Of a stretch of 64,000 bases of DNA, positions 1 to 11,615 are shown piece after piece. Numbering within the stretch: position 1 is the first letter of the stretch; every line of letters begins with the position of its first letter. This DNA comes from Macrostomum hystrix (lineage: Eukaryota; Platyhelminthes; Macrostomidae): the NCBI GenBank assembly GCA_950097015.1, contig CATNEN010000014.1:744001-808000 (forward strand). Reading direction: 5' to 3'. The notes below the pieces were generated by a model. It worked only from the letters and a program-made list of their open reading frames with translations. It searched no databases and had not been told where the DNA came from. Made by a program: the position numbers and the translations under genes.

Positions 1-190
1 ACTGGGATTCTAAATTGCTCACAGCTGACTGAGATTCCGGATTGCTCATAGCTGACTGAGATTCAGGATTTCTCACAGCTGACTGGGATTCCGGATTGCT
101 CACAGCTGACTGGGATTCCGGATTTCTCACAGCTGACTGAGATTCCGGATTGCTCACAGCAGACTGGGATTCCGGATTGGTCGCGGCAGA
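1..190. repeat. 27-bp tandem repeat, partial at window start
   Basis: About seven imperfect copies of a 27-bp unit containing the core GCTCACAGCTGACTG are seen; the array continues beyond the left edge. It lies just before the acceptor of the ABC transporter exon, so it is probably inside an intron. Confidence 0.85.
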
Positions 191-248
191 CTGGGAATTC
201 GGTTTTCTAGTGACTCTGAGATCCCCATCCGCCCGTTGCTGCCCGCAG

Positions 249-1184
249 CACCCTCAGATTTTCTACCCCTCCTGGCCTCGCTCCGGCTCCCTGGAGTTCT
301 CTAACGTCTCACTGCGCTACCGGCCCGCCCCGGCGCTGCGCGCACTAAGTCACGTGACATTCAGCGTGGCCCCAGGCGATCGGCTGGCCATTGTGGGTCG
401 CACAGGCAGCGGCAAGACCTCCTTGCTGCGAGCGCTGTTCCGCACCGTTGAGCTGGATGGCGGCCGGGTCACTGTAGACGGCCTGGACATTCACCGGCTG
501 TCCCGCTTCAACATTCGCTCCCGGCTGGCCGTCATTCCCCAGGTGAGGAAGGCTGCTGGGCGGCTCTGGGTTCACTAATAAGGGGGCGGAATTTGTAGCA
601 TAGTTCTCCGCCGTTTACCCTGTTTACTCTTAAATCCATTGCCGGCCCATTAGGAGCCGTTCCTCTTTGATGCCTCTCTGCGCGAGAACCTCGACCCAGC
701 CGGCGAATTCTCCTACGAGGACCTCGAGGCGACCATCGAGCGCTGCCGGCTTCGCAGCCTCGAGTCCCGTCTGGCCGCTCGTCACGACGGCCGCGTCGGC
801 GAAGCCGGCCGCTGCCTGAGCGCCGGGCAGCGCCAGCTGGTCTGCCTGGCTCGCGCGCTGCTCCGCCGGGCGCCGCTAGTCTGCCTCGACGAGGCCACCG
901 CCTGCGTCGACGCCGACACCGAGGCGGAGATGCAGCGGGCGCTGCTGCAGTGCCTGTCTGGTGTCACCCTGCTGGTGATCGCGCACCGCCTGGAGACCGT
1001 GGCCGCCCTCTGCACCTCCGTCATCGTACTCAGCAGCGGCCGCATTGTTGAGCAGGGCTGCCCGGAGGAGCTACTGCGGAATCCTCGGTCCGAGCTCTAC
1101 CGCCTGTTCGCCACCGACACCCGGCGTCGGAGGGGACAGCGGCGGTCCTCCGGGCGGCTATCGCCAGCAGCCGCAGCTGACTGA
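249..1184 (+). CDS. ABCC/MRP-type ABC transporter, second nucleotide-binding domain (3' end of gene)
   Basis: These are the last two visible exons of an ABC subfamily C exporter. Exon one runs from about 249 (acceptor after cccgcag) to 542; the intron is 543-653 (gtgagg...ttag); the final exon is 654-1184 and ends in TGA. In order the protein shows the SGSLEFSNVSLRYRP strand, Walker A GRTGSGKTSL, the Q-loop (VIPQ, then EPFLFD across the intron), signature LSAGQRQLVCLARALL, Walker B LVCLDEATACVD and H-loop VIAHRL. The signature and the short DPAGEF segment after the Q-loop are typical of NBD2 in the MRP family. All catalytic motifs look intact. The protein ends about 50 residues after the H-loop, as is usual for ABCC. 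Membrane domains and NBD1 lie left of the window. The subfamily call is firm; the exact orthologue is not. Confidence 0.9.
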
Positions 1185-2341
1185 CTGGCTGATCTTCGGT
1201 GATTTCTGGCCGCATAATACTTATACATCATATATGCCTACATTTGTGGTATACGGTCTGAGCACTTTTCAATGTTTCCTGACTGCCTTCTGAGCTCGCT
1301 GATCCCCAACAATGGCGACTGTCTTTCTCTGCGGCTGCGGCTGCTCCGTGCCTTGCAGTCACTCTGTCTCCACCTCTAAGTTCACAGGTGTTCCTTACGT
1401 CCTTGGCAGGCCGGCCTTATTAACTAATTCTCAACTGTGAAATTCTTTCTGCAGTCTCCTCGCTCATCTCTGCGCTCTGTAAGTTTATTTGTAACCCCTC
1501 ACCAATAAATAGCTGATTGTGGGTTGCCTTGACAATAGGCAGACCACGCAATTCCCCCCACCCCAGGGGAAGGACCACAGGGCTATTTTAAACACCCACT
1601 GCCTACTTCACGAGAGCTCCCAAATAGAATGACTGATTTACGTGAAAGTCCACCATATGGATATAAATCTCCGGCCTTTACGACGAACTAACTTTCGTAG
1701 CCGTCCGAGTCCGCATCTGAGCAGAAGAATTAAGCCTACATTGGTGTTTTCGCCATTCTGCTTTTTCATCGGATAGATGGCGATTAGTTGAATATTTTGG
1801 GAGATACAGAAAAAAGAGAAATGTGGGTATTTGAAATATCCCCGTGGTCCTCCTACTCTCAATAGTTTGCTGTACTCTGCTATTTCAGCAATAAATCTAT
1901 CCGGTATCCGTGCCTGCCGTGCCAAGCCTGTTGATGGCTGCCTATCGAGTCAGAGCTTGTACATTGATTTGCCTCTGATTTTGAGTATTTTTTTATTGGT
2001 TTTTGAGTAGGGTTGCTTGCTATTTTAGCTATGTTTAGCATAATCTGTTCAAGCGTGGTCTTAATTGGCTTTGATTTTTTGAAATAAGCAAACGCATTAT
2101 GAAACTGCAAATTTGCAGATGCTTTCAAAATGCATCGGACCTTACCAACTCGAATTTCGTTTCGTCTTCGTGTCTTTTAATAATGCTAGGCTCAGCTAGT
2201 CCTTAGTGTTAGCTGGAACTGTCTATGGCCCAGAGCCCTCGCGGGAGACCCTTGATATGAAGAGAAAAGCAAGTGTTGAACGATGTCAGTTCAGGCTCTG
2301 ATTGAACAAGCGATTGCCAGACAAAGAAACTGCTCAGGAAA
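1185..2341. other. 3' flank of the ABC gene and intergenic DNA
   Basis: No convincing coding region is seen. A possible poly(A) signal AATAAA lies at about 1503 in a T-rich context, about 320 bp past the ABC stop codon. The remainder is AT-rich unique-looking sequence up to the Gln-rich ORF. Confidence 0.5.
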
Positions 2342-3031
2342 ATGGAGACCCACTCAGCGGATGAGGGCACGGACGACTTGTACCGCACCGCGGCCGACCT
2401 GGCCAGAAAGATTCAGGCGAGCATTGAGGCAATGCGCGCTCAGCCACTGCCGCCGCAGCAGCAGCAGTTGCAGCCGCAGCTTCATGACTTGCTGACACAG
2501 TGCGTGCAACAGCTGGGTCAGAGGTTCTTGCCACCGGCTGAGGAGCAGCAGCAGCAGGTTAGGCCTTTGAATAATCAGGAAAGGCTTGTTGAGCGGGAGC
2601 AGCAGGTGTGGCTGGGCCAGGACGCTTTGGTTGCTGGCGAACCATTTCAGCAGCAACAGCGGAAGCCGACGGTTCGTCGGCGGTGTCACCATGACGAGCT
2701 GGAACAGCAGCGGAGGCCGCAGCAGCTGCCACCTTCTGGCGATAAGGTCCAGCGTGGCCTTATACAGCCTCATTATCAGCGCGATGAAGAGCAACAGTGG
2801 AAGCAGAAGAATCCGCAGAGGCGGTCCAGAAAGTCGAGCGGGTGCGAGCGGCAGTCGGAGCCGCAGCCGGCGGCCTTCAATGCTAGCAATCGAGTGCGCC
2901 TTGAGCCCAGCCTGCTGAATCTGGTCCTGCGGCTGGACGGCCGAATCGGTGATGACGGCTCGCTGATTGTGAAGGCCAGCGTTCACCCGGATCGCAGAGC
3001 TGCCGTAGACGAAGCCGGTTGCTCCAACTGA
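2342..3031 (+). CDS. Gln-rich protein of unknown function (229 aa)
   Basis: A single open frame starts with ATG in a good context (aaaATGg) and ends in TGA. The product is hydrophilic and Gln-rich: short Q runs near residues 38-43, 69-73 and 103-107, many QQ pairs through the middle, and a basic patch (RRSRKSS) near residues 160-166. The last 50 residues are less biased, with LEPSLLNLVLRLDGRIGDDG, and look like a small folded or amphipathic segment. No signal peptide or membrane segment is visible, so it is probably nuclear or cytoplasmic. Gln codons are mostly CAG. A CAG-rich stretch can leave chance open frames (the opposite strand is also open for 233 codons), so coding status is likely but unproven. 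I do not recognise a family. Confidence 0.5.
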   Translation: METHSADEGTDDLYRTAADLARKIQASIEAMRAQPLPPQQQQLQPQLHDLLTQCVQQLGQRFLPPAEEQQQQVRPLNNQERLVEREQQVWLGQDALVAGEPFQQQQRKPTVRRRCHHDELEQQRRPQQLPPSGDKVQRGLIQPHYQRDEEQQWKQKNPQRRSRKSSGCERQSEPQPAAFNASNRVRLEPSLLNLVLRLDGRIGDDGSLIVKASVHPDRRAAVDEAGCSN

Positions 3032-3394
3032 CGCAGCTGCGAGGGACTGCTGCACAGGTCAGCACCGAGGTCAAGAGCTGTGAGACGCTTGGAGCCTGAA
3101 GGTGACAATGACTAGCAGTGTCTCCCTAGAAACCCAAGAAACTGTTTATTTAGCCTTATTTTATTGTGTTATAGTCTGCCCTATGCTAGGAAGTAAGCTT
3201 AGTTTCAATACATTCGGATAGTCAGATTAGCCTGAGCTCAAATCAGTAATCCGAATTCGCTAGCCTAATCTGTGCTGCCCAATCGTTGCTGCCTACTGCC
3301 TTGCTTCAGGCTCACATTATTTAAGGAGTGTCCGAGGTCTTTCACTTCTGGAACAGAACTTTTGGGATCCGAAACTTCCGATTTTTTAAAGCAA
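3032..3394. other. Downstream flank of the Gln-rich ORF
   Basis: AT-rich unique sequence with no open frame of note. It merges into the 22-bp satellite. Confidence 0.4.
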
Positions 3395-3830
3395 AGCTTC
3401 AGACTTTAAGGTTTGAAACTTCAGGTTTTATGATTTGAAACTTCAGATTTTGGGATTTGAAACTTCAGACTTTAGGATTTGAAACTTCAGATTTTGGGAT
3501 TTGAAACTTCAGGTTTTAGGATTTGAAACTTCAGATTTTGGTATTTGAAACTTCAGATTTTGGGATTTGAAACTTCAGATTTTGGGATTTGAAACTTCAG
3601 ATTTTGGGATTTGAAACTTCAGATTTTGGGATTTGAAACTTCAGATTTTGGGATTTGAAACTTCAGATTTTGGGATTTGAAACTTCAGATTTTGGGATTT
3701 GAAACTACATATTTTTGTGATTTTAAACTTCAGATTTTGAGATTTGAAACTTCAGATTTTTGGGATTCGAAGCTTCTGATTTTGAGATTTGAGACTTCAG
3801 ATTTTGGGATTTGAAACTTCAGGGACAGTT
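3395..3830. repeat. 22-bp tandem repeat
   Basis: About 20 copies of GGGATTTGAAACTTCAGATT plus TT. The central copies are almost identical and the outer ones diverged, as expected when an array is homogenised from its middle. Confidence 0.9.
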
Positions 3831-4849
3831 TTCGGGATCTGCGAACTTTGAGTCTCCAGTTTTGGTCCCAGAGCTAACCTTTAAATTGGTTTTCAAAGGC
3901 CACAGCAACAGTTGCTGGGGAGATTGTCATCGATTTGGCCGCGGCCATGGCAATCTCTTCAGCTGCTGACTTTACTGCATAGCAGCTACCAAAAGGCTGC
4001 CTACGTTTCGGCATTGACCTGAAATCCAATGCTGCTGGCGGTGAGCAGCTGAAGCACTGCGGACGGCCCCCGCGGACGCCGAGCCGGCAGTTCCCACGCG
4101 AGCGAATTCCATCGATTAATCGAACTGAAGACGCAGGGCTGAGCTGCCAACCGGTTCGAGCACCGCTGGCTGGTGATAGCAGAGGGTCCTCTCTGAGCCA
4201 GCAGCTGCTGCAGCAGGTCGGAGTGGCGTCCACCCCCAGTCGATACGGCGGAGGCTCGAGTCCCTCGCAGCACCCGCGCCATCCCGGCCTCCTCATTAAT
4301 TTTGCCGTGAGAGCCGCGCCATCTGTCTGCTTCAATCGTCTTTTATGGGAAATTTTCCCCTGTCCCCTCTCTGATATAGCTCTCTGGGATTCCGCGAGCA
4401 GATACGACCTGTTTGAACTCGAGTTGAGCTTCAGGCCTTCAATCCACAGGGCTTCTCACTGATAATACGGACCTAATGCAGGAGCGGTTGAGATTCGGCA
4501 GCTGTTACTCACAGCTCATAAGTATGCATCACTCCAGTGTATTTCGCAGTAGGTGTACCAGGTGTGCGCCATAATGTGCTGGTCGCATTGGGATTGGAGG
4601 TGACGAATCGGTGGTGGGGGAGTTGTACACAATCAATATATCGCTTGTGTGGTCAAGGGAGCTGCAATAAAACGTTTTTTTGATTACTAAACTGCAATGA
4701 TTCGCCTACTAGCGTGCGGCCGTAGGGCAGCAGCGATAGAAGACTTTGCTAGCGAATTCGCATGCGAAAACAATGGCGCAAATAAAAGAACAAACAAAAG
4801 GCAACAGCCCGTCTATCATACTGGCCTGCTTCTCTTTCAAAGTATGGCA
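3831..4849. other. No supported gene
   Basis: Open frames exist on both strands (for example 3874-4335 minus and 4223-4462 plus). None shows a recognisable domain, and their composition looks like chance GC-rich frames. An AATAAA lies near 4667. Confidence 0.4.
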
Positions 4850-5195
4850 GTCTAACAGCTGACAGGCCTGTCTAACTGGTCGCTGGTTCGAATCTAGCAG
4901 CTGACAGGCCTGTCTAACTGGTCGCTGGTTCGATTCTAACAGCTGACAGGCCTGTCTAACAGGTCGCTGGTTCGAATCTAACAGCTGACAGGCCTGTCTA
5001 ACTGGTCGCTGGTTCGATTCTAACAGCTGACAGGCCTGTCTAACTGGTCGCTGGTTCGATTCTAACAGCTGACAGGCCTGTCTAACAGGTCGCTGGTTCG
5101 ATTCTAACAGCTGACAGGCCTGTCTAACTGGTCGCTGGTTCAAATCTAACAGCTGACAGGCCTGTCTAACAGGTCGCTGGTTGGAATCTAACAGC
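4850..5195. repeat. 42-bp tandem repeat
   Basis: About eight copies of a 42-bp unit with core GACAGGCCTGTCTAAC; variants alternate between ctggtcgc and caggtcgc. The unit length is a multiple of three, so the array stays open in frame on the minus strand as a 14-residue repeat. That is a property of the array, not evidence of a gene. Confidence 0.9.
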
Positions 5196-5823
5196 TCTAA
5201 CAGCAGTCGCGAACTTGTGTAACACAGTAGCGCTGTGCAAGAGGCCGTAAAAAGTTTCTGGGTCGGAAAGCAGCTAGTTTTGCAACTGAGCCTGTCTGCT
5301 TTTCAAACAGTGGGCGGGCAACCGGACACCCTTGTAATCGGGCCGCCAGTCAACAACTGCACAATGCCAGGCTCAAACTTTAACTAGCGATGGCCACAAG
5401 CAAACAATGCGCCAGGGGCCATGAGCTCTCGTGTGCTCAGAGCTCTGGCCGAGCCTCGCTCACTAACCAGAGACCGAGCGGGCAGCCGTGAGGGAGGAGC
5501 AATCGATAATGCCGCGCCAGCCCAGCTGTGCCCAGCCCGCCCGCCTCTGGCTGCAGTGCGAGCCGCTTCACCTTTGAGTTGGAGCCTCATGTGTCTTGGC
5601 CATTTGCGTAAGATCTGAAAAGTGCATCCGCTAAACTACACTGAGAACAGTTGACAGTCTAGTAGAGAATCCGCTAAGCTACACTGAGAACAGTTGACAG
5701 TCTAGTAGAGAATCCGTATCAGCTAATGCGAATCGTGACTGTCTCAGGAGTGACTCAACACTGCGCCACTCAGTAGCGCGTCAATTTATCCTAAGTGAAC
5801 TGCTCCCACAGCTGACCGCGGCC
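5196..5823. other. Spacer with a two-copy 43-bp direct repeat
   Basis: A 43-bp unit (core CTACACTGAGAACAGTTGAC) occurs twice in tandem at about 5625-5712. The GC-rich block at 5380-5600 has short frames on both strands without recognisable domains. The right end is the 3' flank of the TMEM179-like gene. Confidence 0.5.
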
Positions 5824-7156
5824 TCAGTATTGACTTCGCCAGGCCGAGTACAGGTTGCAGTCGCGGCTCCTGGCAGCTTCGAACGGCCGCATCGTTTGGC
5901 TGCCACCGGCGCTGTTGGGTGGGTGGGACAGCTGGCGAAGGTGCTGATGCTGCGGAACCCGCGGCTCCCACAGCTGAGTCTCTTGAATTGCTGCGGGCGG
6001 GATCAGGTGGGCGGTTGATTTGTGGGACAATCCACTCACACTGGGACACAATCCTCACACACTGGGACACTCCACACACACTGGGACACAATCCTCACAC
6101 ACTGGGACACTCCACACACACTGGGACAATCCACTCACACTGGGACACAATCCTCACACACTGGGACACTCCACACACACTGGGACAATCCACTCACACT
6201 GGGACACAATCCTCACACACTGGGACACAATCCTCACACACTGGGACACAATCCTCACACACTGGGACACAATCGACTCACACTGGGACACAATCGACTC
6301 ACACTGGGACACTCCACACACACTGGGACACACACTGTCTACAGACACTGGCTTACCATCGTCCTGCTGCTGCTGCATCAGCTGAACAGCAACTGCAGCT
6401 GTCACAGACTGCGGACTCTGTGGCGCCTCGAGCGCCAGCAGCGGAGTGGCGCTTGATGCCAAGCTGCCGCAGCCCAGGGAGCGGCCGGACTGGCCACCGG
6501 CGGAGCGCTGGCGACTGGCCAGGCAGCGGTCGTAGCCGGCCAGGGCTGACCGATTGGCCAGCAAGGTGTCGCAGCTGACTGGCGGCTCAGCGATGACGGC
6601 TGCTGCAGCCGCGGTGCCCGGGCAGCTCACCAGTGCCTGGGCCTTGCGGTAGCCTGCTGGCAGATCGGACACTATCGCCGGTGATCCTGAAGCTGCCGCC
6701 GCTGCCGCCGCCGCCGCCGCCGACGATGAGGCCGACGCCGCAGTCGGGTTCTCGCGTACCAGGCCGTTCAGCGGCTGCTGAGGCGGCGATGACGTCACTG
6801 AAACTCCTGGCGAGGCAATTGCAGCCGCTTCCGCAGCCTTTGGCGACAGCTTTGCCCTGCGTTGCTGCTGCTGCTGTTCCAGACTGTCCTGACTGCCCTC
6901 GAATTCGCCGAACCAAACGGCTTTGAAAAAGCGCTCGCCGCAGATAATGGAGAGAATCAGCAACGTCAGGGACACCATCCAGGAGGAGATCTGCAAATTT
7001 CAAACGCGTCCTTTACTGTCAGTCAGTCTGTCTGGTTGTCTGTCTGACTGTCTGACTGTCGGACTGTCTGTCTGTCTGTCTGTCATAGTGTCTGACTGTC
7101 TGTCTGACTGTCTGACTGTCTGTCTGTCTGACTGTCTGTCTGTCTGTCTGTCTGAC

Positions 7157-7201
<45 letters not shown>

Positions 7202-7348
7202 GACTGTCTGTCTGACTGTCTGACTGTCTGTCTGTCTGTCTGTCTGTCTGTCTGACTGTCTGTCTGTCTGTCTGTCATAGTGTCTGACTGTCTGTCTGAC
7301 TGTCTGACTGTCTGTCTGTCTGACTGTCTGTCTGTCTGTCTGTCTGAC

Positions 7349-7393
<45 letters not shown>

Positions 7394-10300
7394 GACTGTC
7401 TGTCTGTCTGTCTGACTGTCTGACTGTCTGTCTGTCTGTCTTTCTGTCTGGCTTTCTGTCTGTCTGCCCGCCTGCCTGTCTCTCACCTGGGCGATGGTGA
7501 TCAGGCCGAAGAACTTGGAGCTCCTGAAGTAGTCAAAGTCCCGATGCGAAGCGTGCCATTGGAAGGACTGGATGAGCGGGCAGGTCAAGCCGAATCTAGG
7601 ATCAAAGTTGACAGGCGGACAAGATTAGGCATTTCTGAGTTTACTCAAATTATTCTCATGTGGCCTAGCTCTGATTCCTGAGCTGATCAAACCATGCGTC
7701 ATGCCGTCAGTCCCCAGGGTCTTCCTGACAGAGGACAGAGGACGCTACTCCCAATCAAAGCTGCCGCTCGGCCCTATAAAAGTACATGTTCATGCGCAGT
7801 GTTGCGCCAAGCTTTGGTTTCTGCAATTCCCTTGTGCACGTTGACAGCACTGGATTCGCGCTGTTGGAAACTCACTGGCCTCGCTTCATCAGCTCCTTGA
7901 CGGGCTCGGAGTCCTTCAGATCCCCAAGGATCGTGGTGCACCAGAACCTGTGTCCCTGTGTGAGCACACAGCTCGAGATGAGCTGACTGGTAAAAAGAAC
8001 CGAGTTGAACAGCAGCGACGGAAAAACCAGCCGCCTGAGGTGCCTGCGGGGTAGGGAGTTTGATCCTCAGGCCTTTGATTGGCTACGACTGGTCTGGGTT
8101 GCCTGATTGGCGATTTTAATGCCAGTTCTATACCACTGGATTGCTAGCCTATGCCTGGTCACGACATATTTGAGTGGATTGCGACTGGGAATGATTTCGG
8201 ACGTGCAGAGCTGAGCTGAGGACAGGGTAGGACAGAGGACAGGCTGGGTAGGACAGAGGACAGGCAGGGTAGGACAGAGGACAGGCAGGGTAGGACAGAG
8301 GACAGGCAGGGTAGGACAGAGGACAGGCAGGGTAGGACAGAGGACAGGCAGGGTAGGGGGCAGAGAACAAGCATAGTAGGAAGGAGCACAAGAAAAATAG
8401 GCAGTTGGGGAAATGATAGTCCGTGATATGTTTGAGTATTAGGGGAAGCCTTGGCATGCAAATATTTCCCCAAGCTGTGGTGGCGCACCGCCAAAATCCC
8501 CTATTCAAACTTTCCCTCAAGTATCGACGCGAAAGTTTGCCGTGCGCGCCAGCCATTGAAGATTGCCACTTCTCCATTCCTTGGGAGCGGGGCGCGCCCT
8601 AGAAGTGCAGCGCTGTACTCACCCACTCGCCCGCCCCTTCCTCCGGCATTTCCCTCACGGCCTCTCACTTCCCACAGCATGGCTTTAAGCCTCAGGGCCT
8701 CCCAACAATGGCCCTGAGCGGAGGTGAGGCGGCAGTGAATGGCCGATTCCCTTCCCTGCCGCTTCGCTCATTTTCTCGTTTTGCGTCGCCCACGGCTGCG
8801 CTGAGCCCCGGATGGGTGGAGGTGGGGCGGCGATGCCAGAAGGCATTGATCAGACACGCTGCGCCTTCTGGCAACCCGCGGCCTGTGCTGGGGTTGCGTC
8901 TACCTGGCCTGCTCACGCGTGACCCCCCTCGCTCCTCCCTATGTCTCGCCCTGAGTCTATCCAGAATCCATCTCAAAGCAGGTGCGATCCCAATTGCGTG
9001 AACAATCGAAAACTGTGAGCCCCCACTCTGATGAAGCTCAGGTTGCTCTGGCTCTGATTGCTGATGGGGCGAGACTGGGGACAGGTTGGGATTGACTAGG
9101 GACAGGTTGGGATTGACTGGGGACAGGTTGGGATTGACTGAGGGCAGGTTGGCTTTGACTGGGGACAGGTTGGGATTGACTGAGGGCAGGTTGGCTTTGA
9201 CTGGGGACAGGTTGGGTTTGCCTGGGGACAGGTTGGGATTGACTGGGGACAGGTTGGGATTGACTGGGGCAGGTTGGGATTGACTGGGGGCAGGTTGGCT
9301 TTGACTGGGGACAGGTTGGGATTGACTGGGGGAAGGTTGGCTTTGACTGGGGCAGGTTGGGATTGACTGGGGGGAAGGTTGGCTTTGACTGGGGCAGGTT
9401 GGGATTGACTGGGGGAAGGTTGGGTTTGACTGGGGACAGGTTGGGTTTGACTGGGGACAGGTTGGGTTTGCCTGGGGACAGGTTGGGTTTGACTGGGGAC
9501 AGGTTTTGAAGTTTCTGAATGTTTGGCTTCAAAGCATCAAGGGAATTTCGGTTCTTTCGGTGCCTCGCTGTTCAGCTTGAGTTAAAAATAACGCGGCTCG
9601 CCAGCAAGTTGGGCTGCCGCGCAAACAGCCGGTCACGTGACGGGTGTGATCGAAGGCCAGCGCGAGCAGGGAGAGTGAAAGCAGTGGCAGATGAGCTGCT
9701 TGAGCCCGGGAGCAGCCGAGAACAACCAAAAATGCATGAAAATATCTTTACTTGGCCTGCCCCGGTCCAACTTTACATGCTTTCTGGGCTGTTATTTGCA
9801 CAGCCCGCCGGCTTTCCGGGCTTGACTGCCTTGCCTTTCTAGCCAGTGAGGCCACTTTAGGGAACCGCACTTTGAGACGCTTGAGTGACCGCCGCTGAGT
9901 TTTTGCCAATGACTGACAGGTCCTGATATATTATACAGACAGGTGCTCAGATCAGAATGTGACAGGTGCTCAGATCAGAATATGACAGGTGCTCAGATCA
10001 GAATATGACAGGTGCTCAGATCAGAATATGACAGGTGCTCAGATCAGAATATGACAGGTGCTCAGATCAGAATGTGACAGGTGCTCAGATCAGAATGTGA
10101 CAGGTGCTCAGATCAGAAAATGACAGGCGCTCAGATCAGAATGTGACAGGTGCTCAGATCAGAATGTGACAGGTGCTCAGATCAGAATGACAGGTGCTCA
10201 GATCAGAAAATGACAGGTGCTCAGATCAGAATGCTCAGATCAGAATGTGACAGGTGCTCAGATCAGAATGTGACAGGTGCTCAGATCAGAATGTGACAGG

Positions 10301-10836
10301 TGCTCAGATCAGAATGACAGGTGCTCAGATCAGAAAATGACAGGTGCTCAGATCAGAATGCTCAGATCAGAATGTGACAGGTGCTCAGATCAGAAAATGA
10401 CAGGTGCTCAGATCAGAATGTGACAGGTGCTCAGATCAGATTATGACAGGTGCTCAGATCAGAAAGTGATCAGGCAGGTCGCTCACCCCTTCCTGGCCTT
10501 GTTGGGTGAGCTGAGCAGGGCGAACAGGGCGCCCCAGAGCAGGCTGTAGCAGGCGGTGGTGATGTTGAGGTACATGGAGTAATAGCAGGTCTTCTTCTCG
10601 CCGCCCTTCAGGTCGCCTTCGAGGCGCAGCACAAAGGAGCCATTCTCGGAGGGCGCCAGCTCCGCTTTGTTCGGCCGCGCGTACAGCGGGCAATTATCCC
10701 GCAAGTCCTCGAATGTTACCTTCAGCGTCACGCACGAGATCAAAGAGAAAATACCGCTGCCTATGTACAGGGTCACCTGGATCCACCGCAGGTACCGCTG
10801 CAGCGGTGCGGTTGGTGCTCGACTAAAACTGCTCAT
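5824..10836 (-). CDS. TMEM179-like four-pass membrane protein, 5 exons, about 475 aa
   Basis: I reconstruct five exons on the minus strand: 10836-10487 (ATG), 8043-7876, 7595-7487, 6990-6357 and 5990-5824 (TGA). Every junction is GT-AG and all phases agree; the total of 1428 nt is a multiple of three. The protein has a membrane segment near residues 18-40 (VTLYIGSGIFSLISCVTLKV), a luminal loop with NCPLYA, a second helix (TTACYSLLWGALFALL), a third (LVFPSLLFNSVLFTS), then HRFWCTTI, CPLIQ and FGLITIAQ-ISSWMVSLTLLIL as the fourth. The order and motifs (C..LY, WC..I, CxxxQ, IAQ before the last helix) match what I remember of TMEM179/TMEM179B. The cytoplasmic tail of about 240 residues is much longer than usual, with Gln and Ala runs. 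The family role is unknown. Tandem arrays fill the introns. Confidence 0.7.
6022..6335. repeat. 21-bp tandem repeat in the last intron of the TMEM179-like gene
   Basis: About 15 copies of CACACTGGGACACAATCCTC or the variant ending in TCCA. It lies between the donor at 6356 and the acceptor at 5991 (minus strand). Open frames through it on both strands are repeat artefacts. Confidence 0.85.
7014..7465. repeat. TGTC/TGAC tetranucleotide array with higher-order structure
   Basis: A 450-bp run of TGTC interspersed with TGAC, in the third intron of the TMEM179-like gene. A block starting gtcatagtgtctgac occurs twice about 192 bp apart (7082 and 7274) with the same pattern of TGAC interruptions, so a large block was duplicated within the array. 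Confidence 0.9.
8215..8360. repeat. 21-bp tandem repeat
   Basis: Seven copies of GTAGGACAGAGGACAGGCAG plus G, in the first intron of the TMEM179-like gene. Confidence 0.9.
9065..9510. repeat. 21-bp tandem repeat
   Basis: About 21 copies of GACTGGGGACAGGTTGGGAT plus T, with indel variants (GGGGGAAGG). It lies in the first intron of the TMEM179-like gene and is unrelated to the neighbouring arrays. Confidence 0.9.
9930..10465. repeat. 23-bp tandem repeat
   Basis: About 23 copies of GACAGGTGCTCAGATCAGAA plus TAT, TGT or AAT, with a duplicated higher-order block near 10200-10370. It ends about 20 bp from the donor of exon 1. Confidence 0.9.
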
Positions 10837-10848
10837 CAGACTGAGTAG

Positions 10849-11615
10849 CTAGATCACAGCAGATTGAGTTGCAGTTGCTGCTAGATCACAGCAGATTGAG
10901 TTGCAGTTGCTGCTAGATCACAGCAGATTGAGTTGCAGTTGCTGCTAGATCACAGCAGATTGAGTTGCAGTTGCTGCTAGATCACTGCAGATAGAGGTGC
11001 AGTTGCTGCTAGATCACTGCAGATAGAGGTGCAGTTGCTGCTAGATCACTGCAGATAGAGGTGCAGTTGCTGCTAGATCACTGCAGATAGAGGTGCAGTT
11101 GCTGCTAGATCACAGCAGATTGAGTTGCAGTTGCTGCTAGATCACTGCAGATTGAGCTGCAGTTGCTGCTAGATCACTGCAGATTGAGTTGCAGTTGCTG
11201 CTAGATCACTGCAGATTGAGCTGCAGTTGCTGCTAGATCACTGCAGATTGAGTTGCAGTTGCTGCTAGATCACTGCAGATTGAGTTGCAGTCGCTGCTAG
11301 ATCACTGCAGATTGAGTTGCAGTTGCTGCTAGATCACTGCAGATTGAGTTGCAGTTGCTGCTAGATCACTGCAGATAGAGCTGCAGTTGCTGCTAGATCA
11401 CTGCAGATAGAGCTGCAGTTGCTGCTAGATCACTGCAGATTGAGTTGCAGTTGCTGCTAGATCACAGCAGATTGAGTTGCAGTTGCTGCTAGATCACTGC
11501 AGATAGAGCTGCAGTTGCTGCTAGATCACTGCAGATAGAGCTGCAGTTGCTGCTAGATCACTGCAGATTGAGTTGCAGTTGCTGCTAGATCACAGCAGAT
11601 TGAGTTGCAGATAGA
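10849..11615. repeat. 32-bp tandem repeat upstream of the TMEM179-like gene
   Basis: About 24 copies of a 32-bp unit (CTAGATCACTGCAGATTGAG then TTGCAGTTGCTG). It starts 13 bp upstream of the proposed ATG, so the 5' leader or promoter of that gene is made of satellite unless another exon lies further right. Variants (ACAGCAGATT, ACTGCAGATAG) occur in blocks. Confidence 0.9.

Noticed and set aside
2354..3055. Minus-strand 233-codon frame opposite the Gln-rich ORF
   Set aside because: Leu-rich shadow of CAG codons read in reverse complement.
3874..4462. Opposing open frames of 153, 93 and 79 codons
   Set aside because: No domain, no splice context, no bias that favours one strand.
4709..5143. 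144-codon minus-strand frame of SNQRPVRQACQLLE repeats
   Set aside because: It is the 42-bp satellite read in an open frame; the unit is a multiple of three and no unique sequence supports coding.
7019..7588. DRQTDRQT frame
   Set aside because: Tetranucleotide array; only the segment from 7487 to 7595 is a real exon, of the TMEM179-like gene.
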